From positions 186,001 through 250,000 of the forward strand of contig NZ_VTOK01000001.1 in NCBI RefSeq assembly GCF_009765375.1: a stretch of 64,000 nt of DNA, written 5' to 3'. Numbering within the stretch: the stretch's first letter is position 1; every line of letters starts with the position of its first letter. A model generated the notes under the pieces. The model searched no databases. It was given only the letters and a program-made list of their open reading frames with translations, and had not been told where the DNA came from. Below are positions 37,358 to 48,003 of this stretch, one piece after another. Both the position numbers and the translations under genes were made by a program. The DNA comes from Alteribacillus sp. YIM 98480 (lineage in GTDB: Bacteria; Bacillota; Bacilli; Bacillales; Marinococcaceae).

Positions 37358-37507
37358 ATGGCAAATAATAAAAAAAAGAAACCCGATAATCAATTTAAAG
37401 AAAATAAAAATCATGGAGAGCACCGAAATGGACGATTAAGCCAATTTAAAAATCATAGTGCTCATGGTGGAGAAGTACCGAACGAATATATAAACAAAGA
37501 GGAATAA
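37358..37507 (+). CDS. Small basic hydrophilic protein, unknown
   Basis: A 49-residue peptide, rich in Lys, Asn and His, with no hydrophobic segment (MANNKKKKPDNQF start; NHGEHRNGRLSQFKNHS middle). AAAGGAG lies seven bases before the second of two in-frame ATGs. The composition recalls minor small acid-soluble spore proteins, but no known family is recognised. It is followed immediately by a symmetrical terminator shared with the convergent phosphatase gene. Confidence 0.65.
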   Translation: MANNKKKKPDNQFKENKNHGEHRNGRLSQFKNHSAHGGEVPNEYINKEE

Positions 37508-37512
37508 TAAAG

Positions 37513-37544
37513 AGTGGTGTGAGAGATTTAGAGCTCACACCACT
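37513..37544. terminator. Bidirectional terminator hairpin
   Basis: AGTGGTGTGAG (37513-37523) and CTCACACCACT (37534-37544) form a perfect 11-bp stem between two convergent genes. Confidence 0.75.
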
Positions 37545-37554
37545 GGATCTTATT

Positions 37555-38196
37555 TTACTGAGTCTGTTTAAGAAAGTGAAGTAGATCGGAAGGATGGGTG
37601 AAGACAGCATCAGGTTCAGTTGTGTATTCTGAAGATTGGTATTCTGGCAGCCATTTAGCACCTGCCGTCGTCACATTTGCCCGCCTACCAGCATGAATAT
37701 CACCGTCGCTGTCTCCTATATACATAGACTGGTCACTTTTCATATCCATTTTTGATAAAGCCTTAAAAATGCCTTCTGGGTTGGGCTTATCATATTCTGT
37801 GTCATCACCTGTGATCATAACATCAAAAAGGCTGGTCATTTTCAGTATTTCTAATGATGTCTCAAAGCTTCTGCTTGATTTTCCAGTAACTACTCCTAAT
37901 TTCATTCTGTGATTTTTCAGCTTGAAAAGCATGTCTTCTATATCTTTGTTTCTGTTCACTAAGTGAGAATGATGGGTTTCATACACTTTATAATAATATT
38001 CTATTGCTTTTTCCACTTGATCACTGTTTAAGTGCTTTTTAATAATCTCTGGTTCAGGAGGTCCAAACAAGTTTTTGACTTCCTCATCAGACAGACTTTT
38101 GTTATCAAATTCTTGAAAAACATGTTTAAAACCAGCATAATTCACGGGCAGCGTGTTGGCTAATGTTCCGTCAAAGTCAAAAATGATAGCCTTCAT
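37555..38196 (-). CDS. HAD-family hydrolase, phosphoglycolate-phosphatase-like
   Basis: A 213-residue HAD phosphatase with motif I IFDFDGTLANT at the N-terminus, a four-helix cap (about 15-80), motif II GVVTGKSS, motif III lysine in DKPNPEGI and motif IV YIGDSDGDIHAGRRA. Such enzymes hydrolyse small phosphomonoesters; the substrate cannot be told from sequence. It lies 22 bases downstream of the UbiA-family gene on the same strand, probably in one operon. Confidence 0.9.
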   Translation of the reverse strand: MKAIIFDFDGTLANTLPVNYAGFKHVFQEFDNKSLSDEEVKNLFGPPEPEIIKKHLNSDQVEKAIEYYYKVYETHHSHLVNRNKDIEDMLFKLKNHRMKLGVVTGKSSRSFETSLEILKMTSLFDVMITGDDTEYDKPNPEGIFKALSKMDMKSDQSMYIGDSDGDIHAGRRANVTTAGAKWLPEYQSSEYTTEPDAVFTHPSDLLHFLKQTQ

Positions 38197-38218
38197 ATTA
38201 TCAACTGCCTTTCGTTAT

Positions 38219-39148
38219 TCATATAAATAATCCGAGCCAAACAGCTGCGGTCATTGCTAATAACAGTAATATTTTTTCATATGCTGAGACTTGCTTGAAG
38301 TCATTAATATCCATTTTTCCAATGATAATAACAGAGACACATAATATCAGAAGCAAACCAAGTGCAGCAGGAAGGCGGTCAAGTCCCAGCCAAAACCCGC
38401 ATAAAGCAGCAAAAATATAATACATTAACGCTGGAAAACGAATAAAAGAGGAACCGAATTTTTGTTCACACCAAACCACACTCGTTTGTTTCATAGGTGT
38501 TGCATTTTTATCCGCACGTATATCGGGAATGTGATGCACCATAACCCAGCTAATGCAAATGAGGGCGTTGATGACGGCATTTTGGAATGCCCAGTCTGGA
38601 ATGTTGTCTAATGTTAACCATGCACCGGCTAGCCCAAGGAACAGAACAGACGGAAAGGTGCACAGCCATTCTCCAGTAAATGGACGGTAGCTTAGCCGTA
38701 AGGGCGGTAAGGAATAAGTAACTGCTCCCCATAATCCAACCGCTAACAAAACAGCCAGCCGATAAAAATCAAATAAGATAAAAATAAGCAAAACGAAAAC
38801 AAGTGTAATCATCAGCCATATTCCAACCAAGCGCATCTTTTCTATAGTAATAAATCCTTTTTGAATGACACGGCTGCCGCCTGATAATATCGCAGGACTA
38901 TGTATATCCGTTCCCGATAAATGATCAACATAATCGTTTAAAATATGTGTGAGTACGCCGTGTATCAAAAAGGCACTGAACAAGAGAAGAAAAAAGAGAG
39001 GAATCAGCTCTTTTGCAGAAATAGGATAATATAAAAATAAAGGAAGCATAGAAGAAATAATAGCAGCCACACTTGAAGAAATAACCGCTATCGAACGCAG
39101 CAGCAGCCATCCTCCTTTAAGAGGGGAAATTTTTCCGATACTATCCAC
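38219..39148 (-). CDS. UbiA-family prenyltransferase (MenA-like)
   Basis: A 309-residue membrane protein with about eight helices. The first Asp-rich motif is HILNDYVDHLSGTD and the second is HHIPDIRADKNA, both of which bind Mg-prenyl diphosphate in UbiA enzymes. It resembles the MenA branch, which prenylates 1,4-dihydroxy-2-naphthoate, but is divergent in length and termini, so its acceptor is uncertain. The GTG at 39148 lies very close to its AAGGA site, so the exact start is not secure. Confidence 0.8.
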   Translation of the reverse strand: MDSIGKISPLKGGWLLLRSIAVISSSVAAIISSMLPLFLYYPISAKELIPLFFLLLFSAFLIHGVLTHILNDYVDHLSGTDIHSPAILSGGSRVIQKGFITIEKMRLVGIWLMITLVFVLLIFILFDFYRLAVLLAVGLWGAVTYSLPPLRLSYRPFTGEWLCTFPSVLFLGLAGAWLTLDNIPDWAFQNAVINALICISWVMVHHIPDIRADKNATPMKQTSVVWCEQKFGSSFIRFPALMYYIFAALCGFWLGLDRLPAALGLLLILCVSVIIIGKMDINDFKQVSAYEKILLLLAMTAAVWLGLFI

Positions 39149-39248
39149 TTCCTTTCTTCAAATAAACATATAATTTCACAAACCACGCGGTTTATTTATT
39201 GTCTCATGAAACGTTTTGATGGCACAGCCTTTTTAAAAATTTTACGCT

Positions 39249-39288
39249 TAAAAAAAAAGTGTCTTTAGATTTAATGCCTAAAGACACT
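39249..39288 (-). terminator. Terminator downstream of gdhA
   Basis: On the minus strand AGTGTCTTTAG and CTAAAGACACT form a perfect 11-bp stem followed by eight or more T residues, about 120 bases after the gdhA stop. Confidence 0.88.
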
Positions 39289-39407
39289 CCATATAAAAAC
39301 ATTAAGAATTTTTTTGTTAAAGAAACGAAGTAAAGTAACAGTCTAAAACTTCCGCGGGGCAAGTAAAGTTTTTCTAATAGTTTTATAAAGCCAGTTTACA
39401 TTCCTTA

Positions 39408-40808
<1,401 letters not shown>

Positions 40809-40954
40809 TTATTCAATGATTGATTTTTTGTAGAAAAAGAATTTTGTTATGGAGTATTTTATAATTATTAGCTGAAAAGAAACAATATAAATTATAGATA
40901 GGTTTCATGCGGTTATGAGATGAATGAATCGAAGACACGGCTGAATGGGGAAAA

Positions 40955-41122
40955 TTATTTATTCATTTTTAACATTGAATAGTTGGAGGAAAAGGATCTG
41001 GACTTGTATTTTTTATTCACTTCCTTCATTTTTTTCTTTCTTTCTATCTCAGACATATCAGGTTTTACATAATCCTCACGAAGTACTTTTTTTTGCCAAT
41101 TGTTCCAGTTATGTTCAGTCAT
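40955..41122 (-). CDS. Small charged protein, unknown
   Basis: A 55-residue, Lys-rich hydrophilic peptide (MTEHNWNNWQKKVLRED start, IERKKKMKEVNKKYKSRS middle). The ATG has AAGGTGAG upstream at good spacing. It is divergent from the GltC-like gene and upstream of gdhA on the same strand. No family is recognised. Confidence 0.6.
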   Translation of the reverse strand: MTEHNWNNWQKKVLREDYVKPDMSEIERKKKMKEVNKKYKSRSFSSNYSMLKMNK

Positions 41123-41327
41123 CTGCTCTCACCTTTTTAACTATTATTAATTTTCGTACTTTTGATTAAAAAATTTGATATAATAACGAATCGATTGCCC
41201 GTTAGGAAAATGTTATTTGTTTAACGGTTGATTTACGTGTATTTTATTATGTAGCCAATCATCTAATCAATATGAATAACAGATAATAATGATATCGTAT
41301 TGAGATGATTAAAGGAGAGAAGAACTT

Positions 41328-42227
41328 GTGGAATTAAGACAATTAAAGTATTTTATGGAAGTTGCCCAACGTGAACATATGACAGAGGCCGCTGAAAATC
41401 TGCATGTTGCACAATCCGCTGTAAGCCGTCAAATATACAATCTCGAATCAGAACTGGGGGTAGACCTGTTTGTGAGGCAGGGACGAAGAGTCCGTTTAAC
41501 CCCAATAGGAAGAATGTTTTTAGAGAGCTCCACTCAAGCGATGAAAATGCTCGAAAATGCCAAGCGCGAAGTGAAGGAACATTTAGATCCGGAAAGAGGT
41601 ACCATCCGAATTACCTATCCAATCAGTGTGGCTGCTTATACGCTCCCAACAGTTATTTCATCTTTTCGGGAGAAATATCCAGATGCTCGATTTCAGCTAA
41701 AACAAAATATATATTATGATGTCATAGAAGAAGTGGTAAACGGCGAATACAACATGGGACTGCTTGCTCCAGTGCCCAAAAACAACAAAAAAGTAGAAGG
41801 ATACACGTTATTTACAGAAAATGTGATTGCGCTTTTACCAAAAAATCATTACCTGGCTGATAAAGGTACCTTGCAGTTGACCCAATTGAAAGAAGAGTCA
41901 TTTATATTGCTTCCTGAAGGGATGTATTTTCGTGAAATGGTTATAGAAGCGTGCTTAAAACAGGGGTTTCACCCAGAAGTAGCTTTTGAAGGTGATGATG
42001 TCGATGCTTTAAAAGGGCTGGTTTCAGCTGGATTGGGTATCGCTTTGATTCCTGAAATAACTTTGGTTGATACTACGCCGCGTTTTACGGTGAAAAAACC
42101 AATTACAGATCCAGATGTAACCCGTAGCGTCGGAGTCATCGTTCCTAAAGAACGACAGCTTCTTCCTACGGAATGTTTATTTTTTGATTTTCTTAAGGAG
42201 TTTTTTTCCAGAATGGAAGAATATTAG
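41328..42227 (+). CDS. LysR-family regulator, GltC-like
   Basis: A 299-residue regulator. The helix-turn-helix is MTEAAENLHVAQSAVSRQIYNLE (given here as the region of residues 18-40), and a LysR substrate-binding domain follows (about 90-290). Length and sequence resemble GltC, which senses the 2-oxoglutarate/glutamate balance and activates glutamate synthase. No gltA is visible, while gdhA lies 540 bases away, so regulation of gdhA is possible. The GTG start follows AAAGGAG. Confidence 0.85.
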   Translation: MELRQLKYFMEVAQREHMTEAAENLHVAQSAVSRQIYNLESELGVDLFVRQGRRVRLTPIGRMFLESSTQAMKMLENAKREVKEHLDPERGTIRITYPISVAAYTLPTVISSFREKYPDARFQLKQNIYYDVIEEVVNGEYNMGLLAPVPKNNKKVEGYTLFTENVIALLPKNHYLADKGTLQLTQLKEESFILLPEGMYFREMVIEACLKQGFHPEVAFEGDDVDALKGLVSAGLGIALIPEITLVDTTPRFTVKKPITDPDVTRSVGVIVPKERQLLPTECLFFDFLKEFFSRMEEY

Positions 42228-42296
42228 AAACCATTTCTAAGATTAAAATATACTTATATATTTTTATGGAATAATATTTTGTGATAAGGAAATAGA

Positions 42297-42986
42297 TCAT
42301 TTTACTGAGTGCTGTTCATAAGGAATAACAAATAAACCATCGTTTTCTAACCATTCGGCAAAAAGAACTGTTTCTATATTAGCTATTCCTTGTCGTTCTA
42401 GTTGATTTTTCAGCCATTCTTTATCTTTTTCAATTTCTTGTAAGTTAGCATGAAGTAATTCTCCATCTCTTATCAAAGTCACTGGCAAATAAACGGAATG
42501 CGGGGGGAGATTTAAATCTTGCAACGTCGTTTTTTGATATGGTGACTTTTTTAATATACTTATGGCACCGTTTGGTTCAATAAATGCATAAGCTACTTCT
42601 CGGATAGAAAATACTTCACTTTGTCGAAGCAAACTTTGTAATTGATTGATGTTCATACGATTATTCTTTAATTGATCAAAATCAATTTTCCCGTTTCGAA
42701 TAACCATAGAAGGTTTCCCATCAAACGCGTGACGAAACGGCAAAAATTTCTGTGATAAGTATTCTACTGCAAATAATAATCCTCCCCATAAAACCATTGT
42801 ATATAAAACATGTAAAATGGCGGTGTTTTTTTGGTAAACAGCATTGCCTAATAACTCACTCAAAACAATAGCTGCAATAAAAGTAAACGGTGTAATTTGA
42901 TTTATTAATTTTTTTCCGACAATTCTTATTAAAAGAAAAAGAACGAAGAATCCAATGATAAGCTTTAACGTGATGGATAAAATTAT
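42297..42986 (-). CDS. DUF421 membrane protein (YetF-like), non-canonical start
   Basis: A protein of about 229 residues with three N-terminal helices and a soluble DUF421 domain (PFRHAFDGKPSMVIRNGKID, MNINQLQSLLRQSEVFSI, SVYLPVTLIRDGEL). Family homology clearly extends upstream of the first usual start (TTG 42863): the first helix and the GKKLINQITPFTFIAAIVLSE segment are encoded to at least 42980. After a strong GGAGGG site the only start candidates are ATA (42986, eight-base spacing) or ATT (42983). The 5' end is therefore either a rare initiator or affected by an indel. YetF proteins have a role in spore germination or membrane biology that is poorly defined. Confidence 0.8.
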   Translation of the reverse strand: MILSITLKLIIGFFVLFLLIRIVGKKLINQITPFTFIAAIVLSELLGNAVYQKNTAILHVLYTMVLWGGLLFAVEYLSQKFLPFRHAFDGKPSMVIRNGKIDFDQLKNNRMNINQLQSLLRQSEVFSIREVAYAFIEPNGAISILKKSPYQKTTLQDLNLPPHSVYLPVTLIRDGELLHANLQEIEKDKEWLKNQLERQGIANIETVLFAEWLENDGLFVIPYEQHSVK

Positions 42987-43146
42987 AGAAACTCCCTCCC
43001 AATCTAAGTTTTATTTAACGTTTTCACATATCCATAATTTCCAAGTTTACAATGACAAATACATGGAATCTATAAGATAATAAATCTATTATTAAAGCAT
43101 AAAGCTATTCAAAGGACGTTTTTTCAACATAATAATTAAAAAGCAG

Positions 43147-43188
43147 AAAACCCCCTTCCGATAGCTTCTATTTTATCGATAAAGGGGC
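43147..43188 (-). terminator. Terminator of the RND transporter gene
   Basis: On the minus strand CCCCTTTATCGATA and TATCGGAAGGGG pair imperfectly and are followed by GTTTTCTGCTTTTT, directly after the stop at 43203. Confidence 0.6.
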
Positions 43189-43202
43189 TTTTTTCACTTT
43201 GA

Positions 43203-46200
43203 TTAAACAGCTGATTCTTTTCCTTCTGCTGTATTTGTTTGCTTATTCTTTTTACTCCTTTTTCCAAAACCAGGACCAGCTGCGGTAAACAGCCGATAAA
43301 CAGCAGGAATAAGCAGTAAAGTGATAAGTGAAGCAAAAAGCAGGCCGGAAATAATGACAGTTGCCATTGGGGCTTGATAGTTACCGGCTGTACCTGAAGC
43401 CAGTGCGAGCGGAAGCATTCCGCCAGCAGTAGTTAAGGTAGTCATTAAAATAGGGCGTATCCGATTTCTGCCAGCTTCAATAAGTGCTTCTGTCACACTA
43501 TATTCCTGCCGGCGAAGCTGATTGGTTCTATCTATAAGCAAAATAGCGTTGTTTAAGACAATTCCGATCAGCATGATGACACCCATGCCAGACATTATGC
43601 TAAGTTCGCGCTGCGTGATTAACAACCCTAATACAGCCCCAACGAAAGTCATTGGAATGACTGACATAACAATAATAGGATGGATAAGGTGGTTAAATTG
43701 AACAGCCATCACTAAATAGACTAAAAAGATGGCAATTCCAAGTACAAACAACATTTCCTGTATAAGTTCCTGCTGCTGCTCAAGGTCTCCAGCAACGGAA
43801 ATACTATAACCAGCCGGTGTGTCAAAGTCATTAATTATTTGTTGTACATCTCGATTAATTGTTCCAAGGTCAGTTTCTTCTATATCTGCCGATACCGATA
43901 AAGAGCGCTCCCCATTAACATGTACAATCTCGTTTGGCCTTTCGACACGTGTTAACTGCACAAAACGAGATAAACTATCTTCTCCTTCAGCAGTTGGAAC
44001 GTCTAAATCAAGCAGATCAGAAGCTGAATCGGTTTGTTCGTCCCATTTGACGGTTAAAGGTACATTTTCTTCATCAATGGTCATTTCACCAAGCGGCATC
44101 ATGAAAAATACCTGCCCCATAAACTGTCTAATTTGAGCTTGGGATAAACCAGCTTCTTCTATTTCTTCCTCATTTAATTCAATCAATTGCTCTGGTGAGG
44201 TTCGTTCCATTGAATTCGTTACACCGACCACGCCATCGGTTTCTTCTAATTCTTTTATGAAATCATCCATAATTGTATGCAATTCCTCAAAATCTTCTCC
44301 CTTAATGTTTACCTGTACGGGAGCCGCTGTCTCACCGGACATAACATCTTGCACACTTTCTATAGGGTGGGAGTCTTCGAGTTCGCGTAAAGAACGGAAA
44401 ATATCCTCATTTACTTCCTTTTGGTCTCTAGTAATGTCATCTTCTTTTGTCATATTAATTATCGTGTAAAAGATACTTCCGTTATCAATAATATAGCTTG
44501 ATTTAACGTCGTCGATAGAGTTTAGAGTATCATACATACTTGCTACAAGGTCTTCTTTGTCATCTGGTGTAATCCCTGTTTCTAAATCTACCATCAGTTC
44601 TGCATATCGATTAAACATATCTGGCATGATAGTCATTGGGATTTTTTGCACAAACATGAAAGATCCGGCAAACATGAGGACAAACATTCCAATGACAGCA
44701 GCACTGTATCGTTTTTTCTTTACGAGTCGTGAAATCAAACCGGTGTACCCTTTTAATAACATTCCGTCCTGTTTCTCTCTTTTTCTTTTTCGAAGTTTAA
44801 GAAATTTTTCAGAAAGCGAAGGAATTAACGTAAAAGATACAAGTACCGAGCTGATAAGAGTTATAGCTACGACAGCGGAGAGCATGATCATAAACTGTCC
44901 CATCTCACCGCCAATTAGACCTATCGGAAGGAAAACAACGATGGTTGTTAACACCGAAGCGATAACGGCGGTCGCAACTTCTTTTGTTCCTTCTATAACA
45001 GCCTCAAGCGGCGGTAGCCCCTGCTCTTTTTTTCGGTAAATAGATTCTAAAATAACAATCGACGAGTCGACCATCATTCCTATTCCTAAACCAAGACCAA
45101 TTAAGGTCAATATGTTAATACTGTAGTCAAACATCCACATCGAGGCAAAGGTAAGCAAAATAGAGGTTGGAATTGAAATACCAACGATAAAGGTAGCCCG
45201 GACGTTACGCAAAAACAGGAAAAGCATAACGATAGCAATGATACCGCCAAGAAGAATATTATTTGTGACACCATCAATGGAATCTTGCACATAATCGGCT
45301 TGTGCAACCATTTCATGCAATTCAAAACCATTAACGAGCCCTTCGTCTCTTATATTTTGAACTTCTTCTCGTACCGCCTGTGCCATATCAATTTGAGTAA
45401 CATCAGTGGAACGACCAACTTGCACAAACATAAAATCTTTTGTACCGTTTTTCCAAACAAAAGATGAATTTTCAATAGGTTCTAGTGAGACGTCTGCAAT
45501 TTCGCTCAGTTCGATGAACTCGTTTTCTACAGGAATTTTAATATTCTCCACATCTTCAGCAGTTTCTAAGGTCGTATTCCAGCGTAAGGAAGGGGAGTCG
45601 TTATCTTCGCTTAATTCTCCTAATGTGGCTGCGTTGTTCGCTTGTTGAATGACATCGGTCACTTGCATCACATCAAGACCCAGGCTGTTTAATTCATCTT
45701 GACTGAATTCTATATTCATTTCCTGTTCGACCGTTCCTGCCAGCTCAACGTCTCGAACTTCTGAAAGTTCCTCCAGTCTTGGTTTAAGCACATCTTTGGC
45801 AAAAGCAGTCATATCATCCATATCACCGCCTGAGACATCCATGTAAAACTCATAATCTTGAGTAGTACCGTATTGTAAAGCTTCAGTGTTATTGATATCT
45901 TGATTTTCAGAAGCTGAAGCATTCACAATGGATTCTACTTCATTGAAACCGTCATCACCGCCGCCTTCTTCAAAGGTTAATTGAAAGGTAGTTCGGCCAA
46001 TTGTTGTGGTAGAATGCATGTCTTCTAGACCATCTATTCCTTGTAATTTTTGTTCTATAGGCGAAGTAATGGTTCGTTCCATTTCAATTGCAGGCAAATC
46101 TCCAGCACTTATTTCTACATAAGCACCATCCATTTTGATATCAGGAAGCAATTCTTTGTTTAATTCAAAAACAGCATAACTTCCAATCATTACTGCTAAA

Positions 46201-46256
46201 ACAGCCATTAATCCAACTAAAATTTTACGTTTTACAATAAATCTCAACCATCGCAT
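43203..46256 (-). CDS. RND-family efflux transporter (SwrC/AcrB-like)
   Basis: A 1017-residue RND transporter with twelve membrane helices, two large extracytoplasmic loops (about residues 35-330 and 560-830) and internal duplication. Proton-relay Asp residues lie in GIGMMVDSSIVILE (helix 4). It resembles SwrC of B. subtilis, which acts without an outer-membrane channel and exports surfactants or lipophilic compounds. The start at 46256 (MRWLRF) follows GGGGGAG; two upstream ATGs are less likely. No membrane-fusion protein gene adjoins it. Confidence 0.92.
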   Translation of the reverse strand: MRWLRFIVKRKILVGLMAVLAVMIGSYAVFELNKELLPDIKMDGAYVEISAGDLPAIEMERTITSPIEQKLQGIDGLEDMHSTTTIGRTTFQLTFEEGGGDDGFNEVESIVNASASENQDINNTEALQYGTTQDYEFYMDVSGGDMDDMTAFAKDVLKPRLEELSEVRDVELAGTVEQEMNIEFSQDELNSLGLDVMQVTDVIQQANNAATLGELSEDNDSPSLRWNTTLETAEDVENIKIPVENEFIELSEIADVSLEPIENSSFVWKNGTKDFMFVQVGRSTDVTQIDMAQAVREEVQNIRDEGLVNGFELHEMVAQADYVQDSIDGVTNNILLGGIIAIVMLFLFLRNVRATFIVGISIPTSILLTFASMWMFDYSINILTLIGLGLGIGMMVDSSIVILESIYRKKEQGLPPLEAVIEGTKEVATAVIASVLTTIVVFLPIGLIGGEMGQFMIMLSAVVAITLISSVLVSFTLIPSLSEKFLKLRKRKREKQDGMLLKGYTGLISRLVKKKRYSAAVIGMFVLMFAGSFMFVQKIPMTIMPDMFNRYAELMVDLETGITPDDKEDLVASMYDTLNSIDDVKSSYIIDNGSIFYTIINMTKEDDITRDQKEVNEDIFRSLRELEDSHPIESVQDVMSGETAAPVQVNIKGEDFEELHTIMDDFIKELEETDGVVGVTNSMERTSPEQLIELNEEEIEEAGLSQAQIRQFMGQVFFMMPLGEMTIDEENVPLTVKWDEQTDSASDLLDLDVPTAEGEDSLSRFVQLTRVERPNEIVHVNGERSLSVSADIEETDLGTINRDVQQIINDFDTPAGYSISVAGDLEQQQELIQEMLFVLGIAIFLVYLVMAVQFNHLIHPIIVMSVIPMTFVGAVLGLLITQRELSIMSGMGVIMLIGIVLNNAILLIDRTNQLRRQEYSVTEALIEAGRNRIRPILMTTLTTAGGMLPLALASGTAGNYQAPMATVIISGLLFASLITLLLIPAVYRLFTAAGPGFGKRSKKNKQTNTAEGKESAV

Positions 46257-46545
46257 AAAACTCCCCCTTTTGTCTGCTCCCATCACCTCTCTTATCATAT
46301 CGTTTTATGAAAAATTTGGTATTAAGCTGAAGATGTATTTTATCTCCGTCTTAAGGCCTACATATTTAAGGTTCTGGAGTAATATGATTCATTGATTAGA
46401 AAGTGAAGACCATAAAGAAAAGATTGGTGCCATGACCTGTCTTCTGCCGGCTATAAAGTTCCAAAAAATAATTATTTTTACAAACCAGCTGCCAAAGAGG
46501 TCCTTCTAATAAAGATATAATTTTCAGAAAAGTAAGTGAAAAGTG

Positions 46546-46574
46546 TTGACAAAAATGTAAGCGTTTTATAACAT
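46546..46574 (+). promoter_or_regulatory. Sigma-A promoter with embedded cre site
   Basis: TTGACA (46546-46551) and TAACAT (46569-46574) are 17 bases apart. Within the spacer TGTAAGCGTTTTAT (46556-46569) fits the CcpA cre consensus except for its last two bases. CcpA bound there would block RNA polymerase, so the operon should be shut off by preferred sugars. Confidence 0.75.
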
Positions 46575-46655
46575 GGACAGTAGCAACTAGAAAATGAATA
46601 TTGATGGATTGTTAAAATACGACTCCATTCCATACCAGAATGGAATCTCGGATCT

Positions 46656-46723
46656 AAAAGCCAGTCCATCTTCCTTTTAATACAAATAATTGTATTAATG
46701 TATAGGGAGAGGACTGGCTTTTT
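46656..46723 (+). terminator. Leader terminator-type hairpin
   Basis: AAAAGCCAGTCC and GGACTGGCTTTTT pair perfectly and enclose a second hairpin (AATACAA/TTGTATT). With its T-run it should terminate transcription 55 bases before the acyl-CoA dehydrogenase gene unless overridden. An alternative is that it ends a small RNA starting at the promoter above. Confidence 0.7.
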
Positions 46724-46777
46724 GCATGCTTTTAAAGGAAAACGATTAGGTGAACGAAAAAGGGGAGGGAGATAATA

Positions 46778-47986
46778 ATGGATTTTCATTTTTCGGAAGA
46801 ACAAGAAATGGTGAGGAATATGCTTAGAAATTTTGTGGATAAAGAAATTATTCCAAATATGAAGGAGTGGGACGAAAAGGGGCATTTTGAATCATCCATT
46901 TTTAAGCGTTTAGCAGAACTTGGCATGATGGGCACTTGTATACCTGAGCAGTACGGCGGCAGCGGAATGGATTATAATACGCTTGCAATTGCTTGTGAGG
47001 AGTTGGAACGAGGGGATACGGCTTATCGAACAGCAATTTCTGTCCACACAGGATTAAACAGCATGACTTTGCTGCAGTGGGGAAACGAAGAACAAAAACA
47101 ACGAATTCTGACTCCTCAGGCAAAAGGGGAGAAAGTAGGTGCGTTTGGATTAACAGAGCCCAACGCAGGCTCTGATGTAGCAGCTATGAATTCTACTGCA
47201 GAAAAACAAGGAGATTATTATGTTTTAAACGGTTCCAAAACGTGGATTTCTCTATGCGATTATGCGGATCATTTTTTAGTTTTTGCTTATACCGATAAAA
47301 AGAAAAAACATAAAGGCATATCAGCATTTGTGGTGGAACGAGACAGAGAAGGTTTTTCTTCTAAAGCAATTAAAGGAAAACTGGGCATTCGCGGGGGAAA
47401 TACAGGCGAAATATTCTTTGATAATGTGAAAATACCAAAGGAGAATTTAATCGGGGAAGAAGGAGAAGGTTTTAAAATTGCAATGTCAGCGCTTGATAAT
47501 GGAAGATTTACCGTGGCTGCAGGCGCGTGCGGTTTGATTATGGCTTGTCTTGAAGCTAGCGTGAAATATTGTCACGAGCGTAAAACATTTGGAAAAGAAA
47601 TCGGAAAACATCAGCTCGTTCAGCAAATGATCGCCAAAATGGAAGCTGGACTTCAAATGAGCCGGCTGCTAGTTTATAAGGCTGGGGAGTTAAAAAATGC
47701 TGGCAGACGTAATACCCGTGAAACGTCGTTAGCAAAGTGGCAGGCGTGTGATTTTGCTAATGAAGCTGCTAATGATGCAGTGCAAATTCATGGGGCTTAT
47801 GGATATTCCAATGAGTACCCTGTCGAACGTTATCTTAGAAATTCAAAAGCACCGGTTATTTATGAAGGAACCCGTGAGATTCATACAGTGATGCAAGCTC
47901 GTTATGTATTAGAATATAACGAAGATAAGCCATTAAGAAAAATGCTTCCGTCCTGGCCTTTTGAAGAAGAAAAAATAAAATCTTAA
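46778..47986 (+). CDS. Acyl-CoA dehydrogenase, probably glutaryl-CoA dehydrogenase type
   Basis: A 402-residue FAD-dependent acyl-CoA dehydrogenase. FGLTEPNAGSDVAAM and TWISLCDYADHFLVFA line the flavin site, and the catalytic base is the Glu in VIYEGTREIHTVMQ. The SVHTGLNSMTLLQWGNEEQKQ stretch (in part) resembles glutaryl-CoA dehydrogenases, which oxidise and decarboxylate glutaryl-CoA to crotonyl-CoA. The partner class III CoA-transferase 18 bases downstream supports that reading. The ribosome site is GGGAGGGAG. A short-chain acyl-CoA dehydrogenase of other specificity is the alternative. Confidence 0.85.
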   Translation: MDFHFSEEQEMVRNMLRNFVDKEIIPNMKEWDEKGHFESSIFKRLAELGMMGTCIPEQYGGSGMDYNTLAIACEELERGDTAYRTAISVHTGLNSMTLLQWGNEEQKQRILTPQAKGEKVGAFGLTEPNAGSDVAAMNSTAEKQGDYYVLNGSKTWISLCDYADHFLVFAYTDKKKKHKGISAFVVERDREGFSSKAIKGKLGIRGGNTGEIFFDNVKIPKENLIGEEGEGFKIAMSALDNGRFTVAAGACGLIMACLEASVKYCHERKTFGKEIGKHQLVQQMIAKMEAGLQMSRLLVYKAGELKNAGRRNTRETSLAKWQACDFANEAANDAVQIHGAYGYSNEYPVERYLRNSKAPVIYEGTREIHTVMQARYVLEYNEDKPLRKMLPSWPFEEEKIKS

Positions 47987-48003
47987 GATGGGGGGAGTAT
48001 CAT

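Larger units (their letters stand above)
46257..46777. other. Control region and leader of the acyl-CoA dehydrogenase operon
   Basis: The 521-base gap has no gene up to 46540. Then come a promoter with an embedded cre-like site (46546-46574), a small hairpin (CCATTC/GAATGG at 46625-46643), and a long terminator-type hairpin (46656-46723), all upstream of the acyl-CoA dehydrogenase start. Confidence 0.65.

Noticed and set aside
44557-45039. 160-codon open frame opposite the RND transporter
   Set aside because: Antisense shadow of conserved membrane helices with no independent signals.
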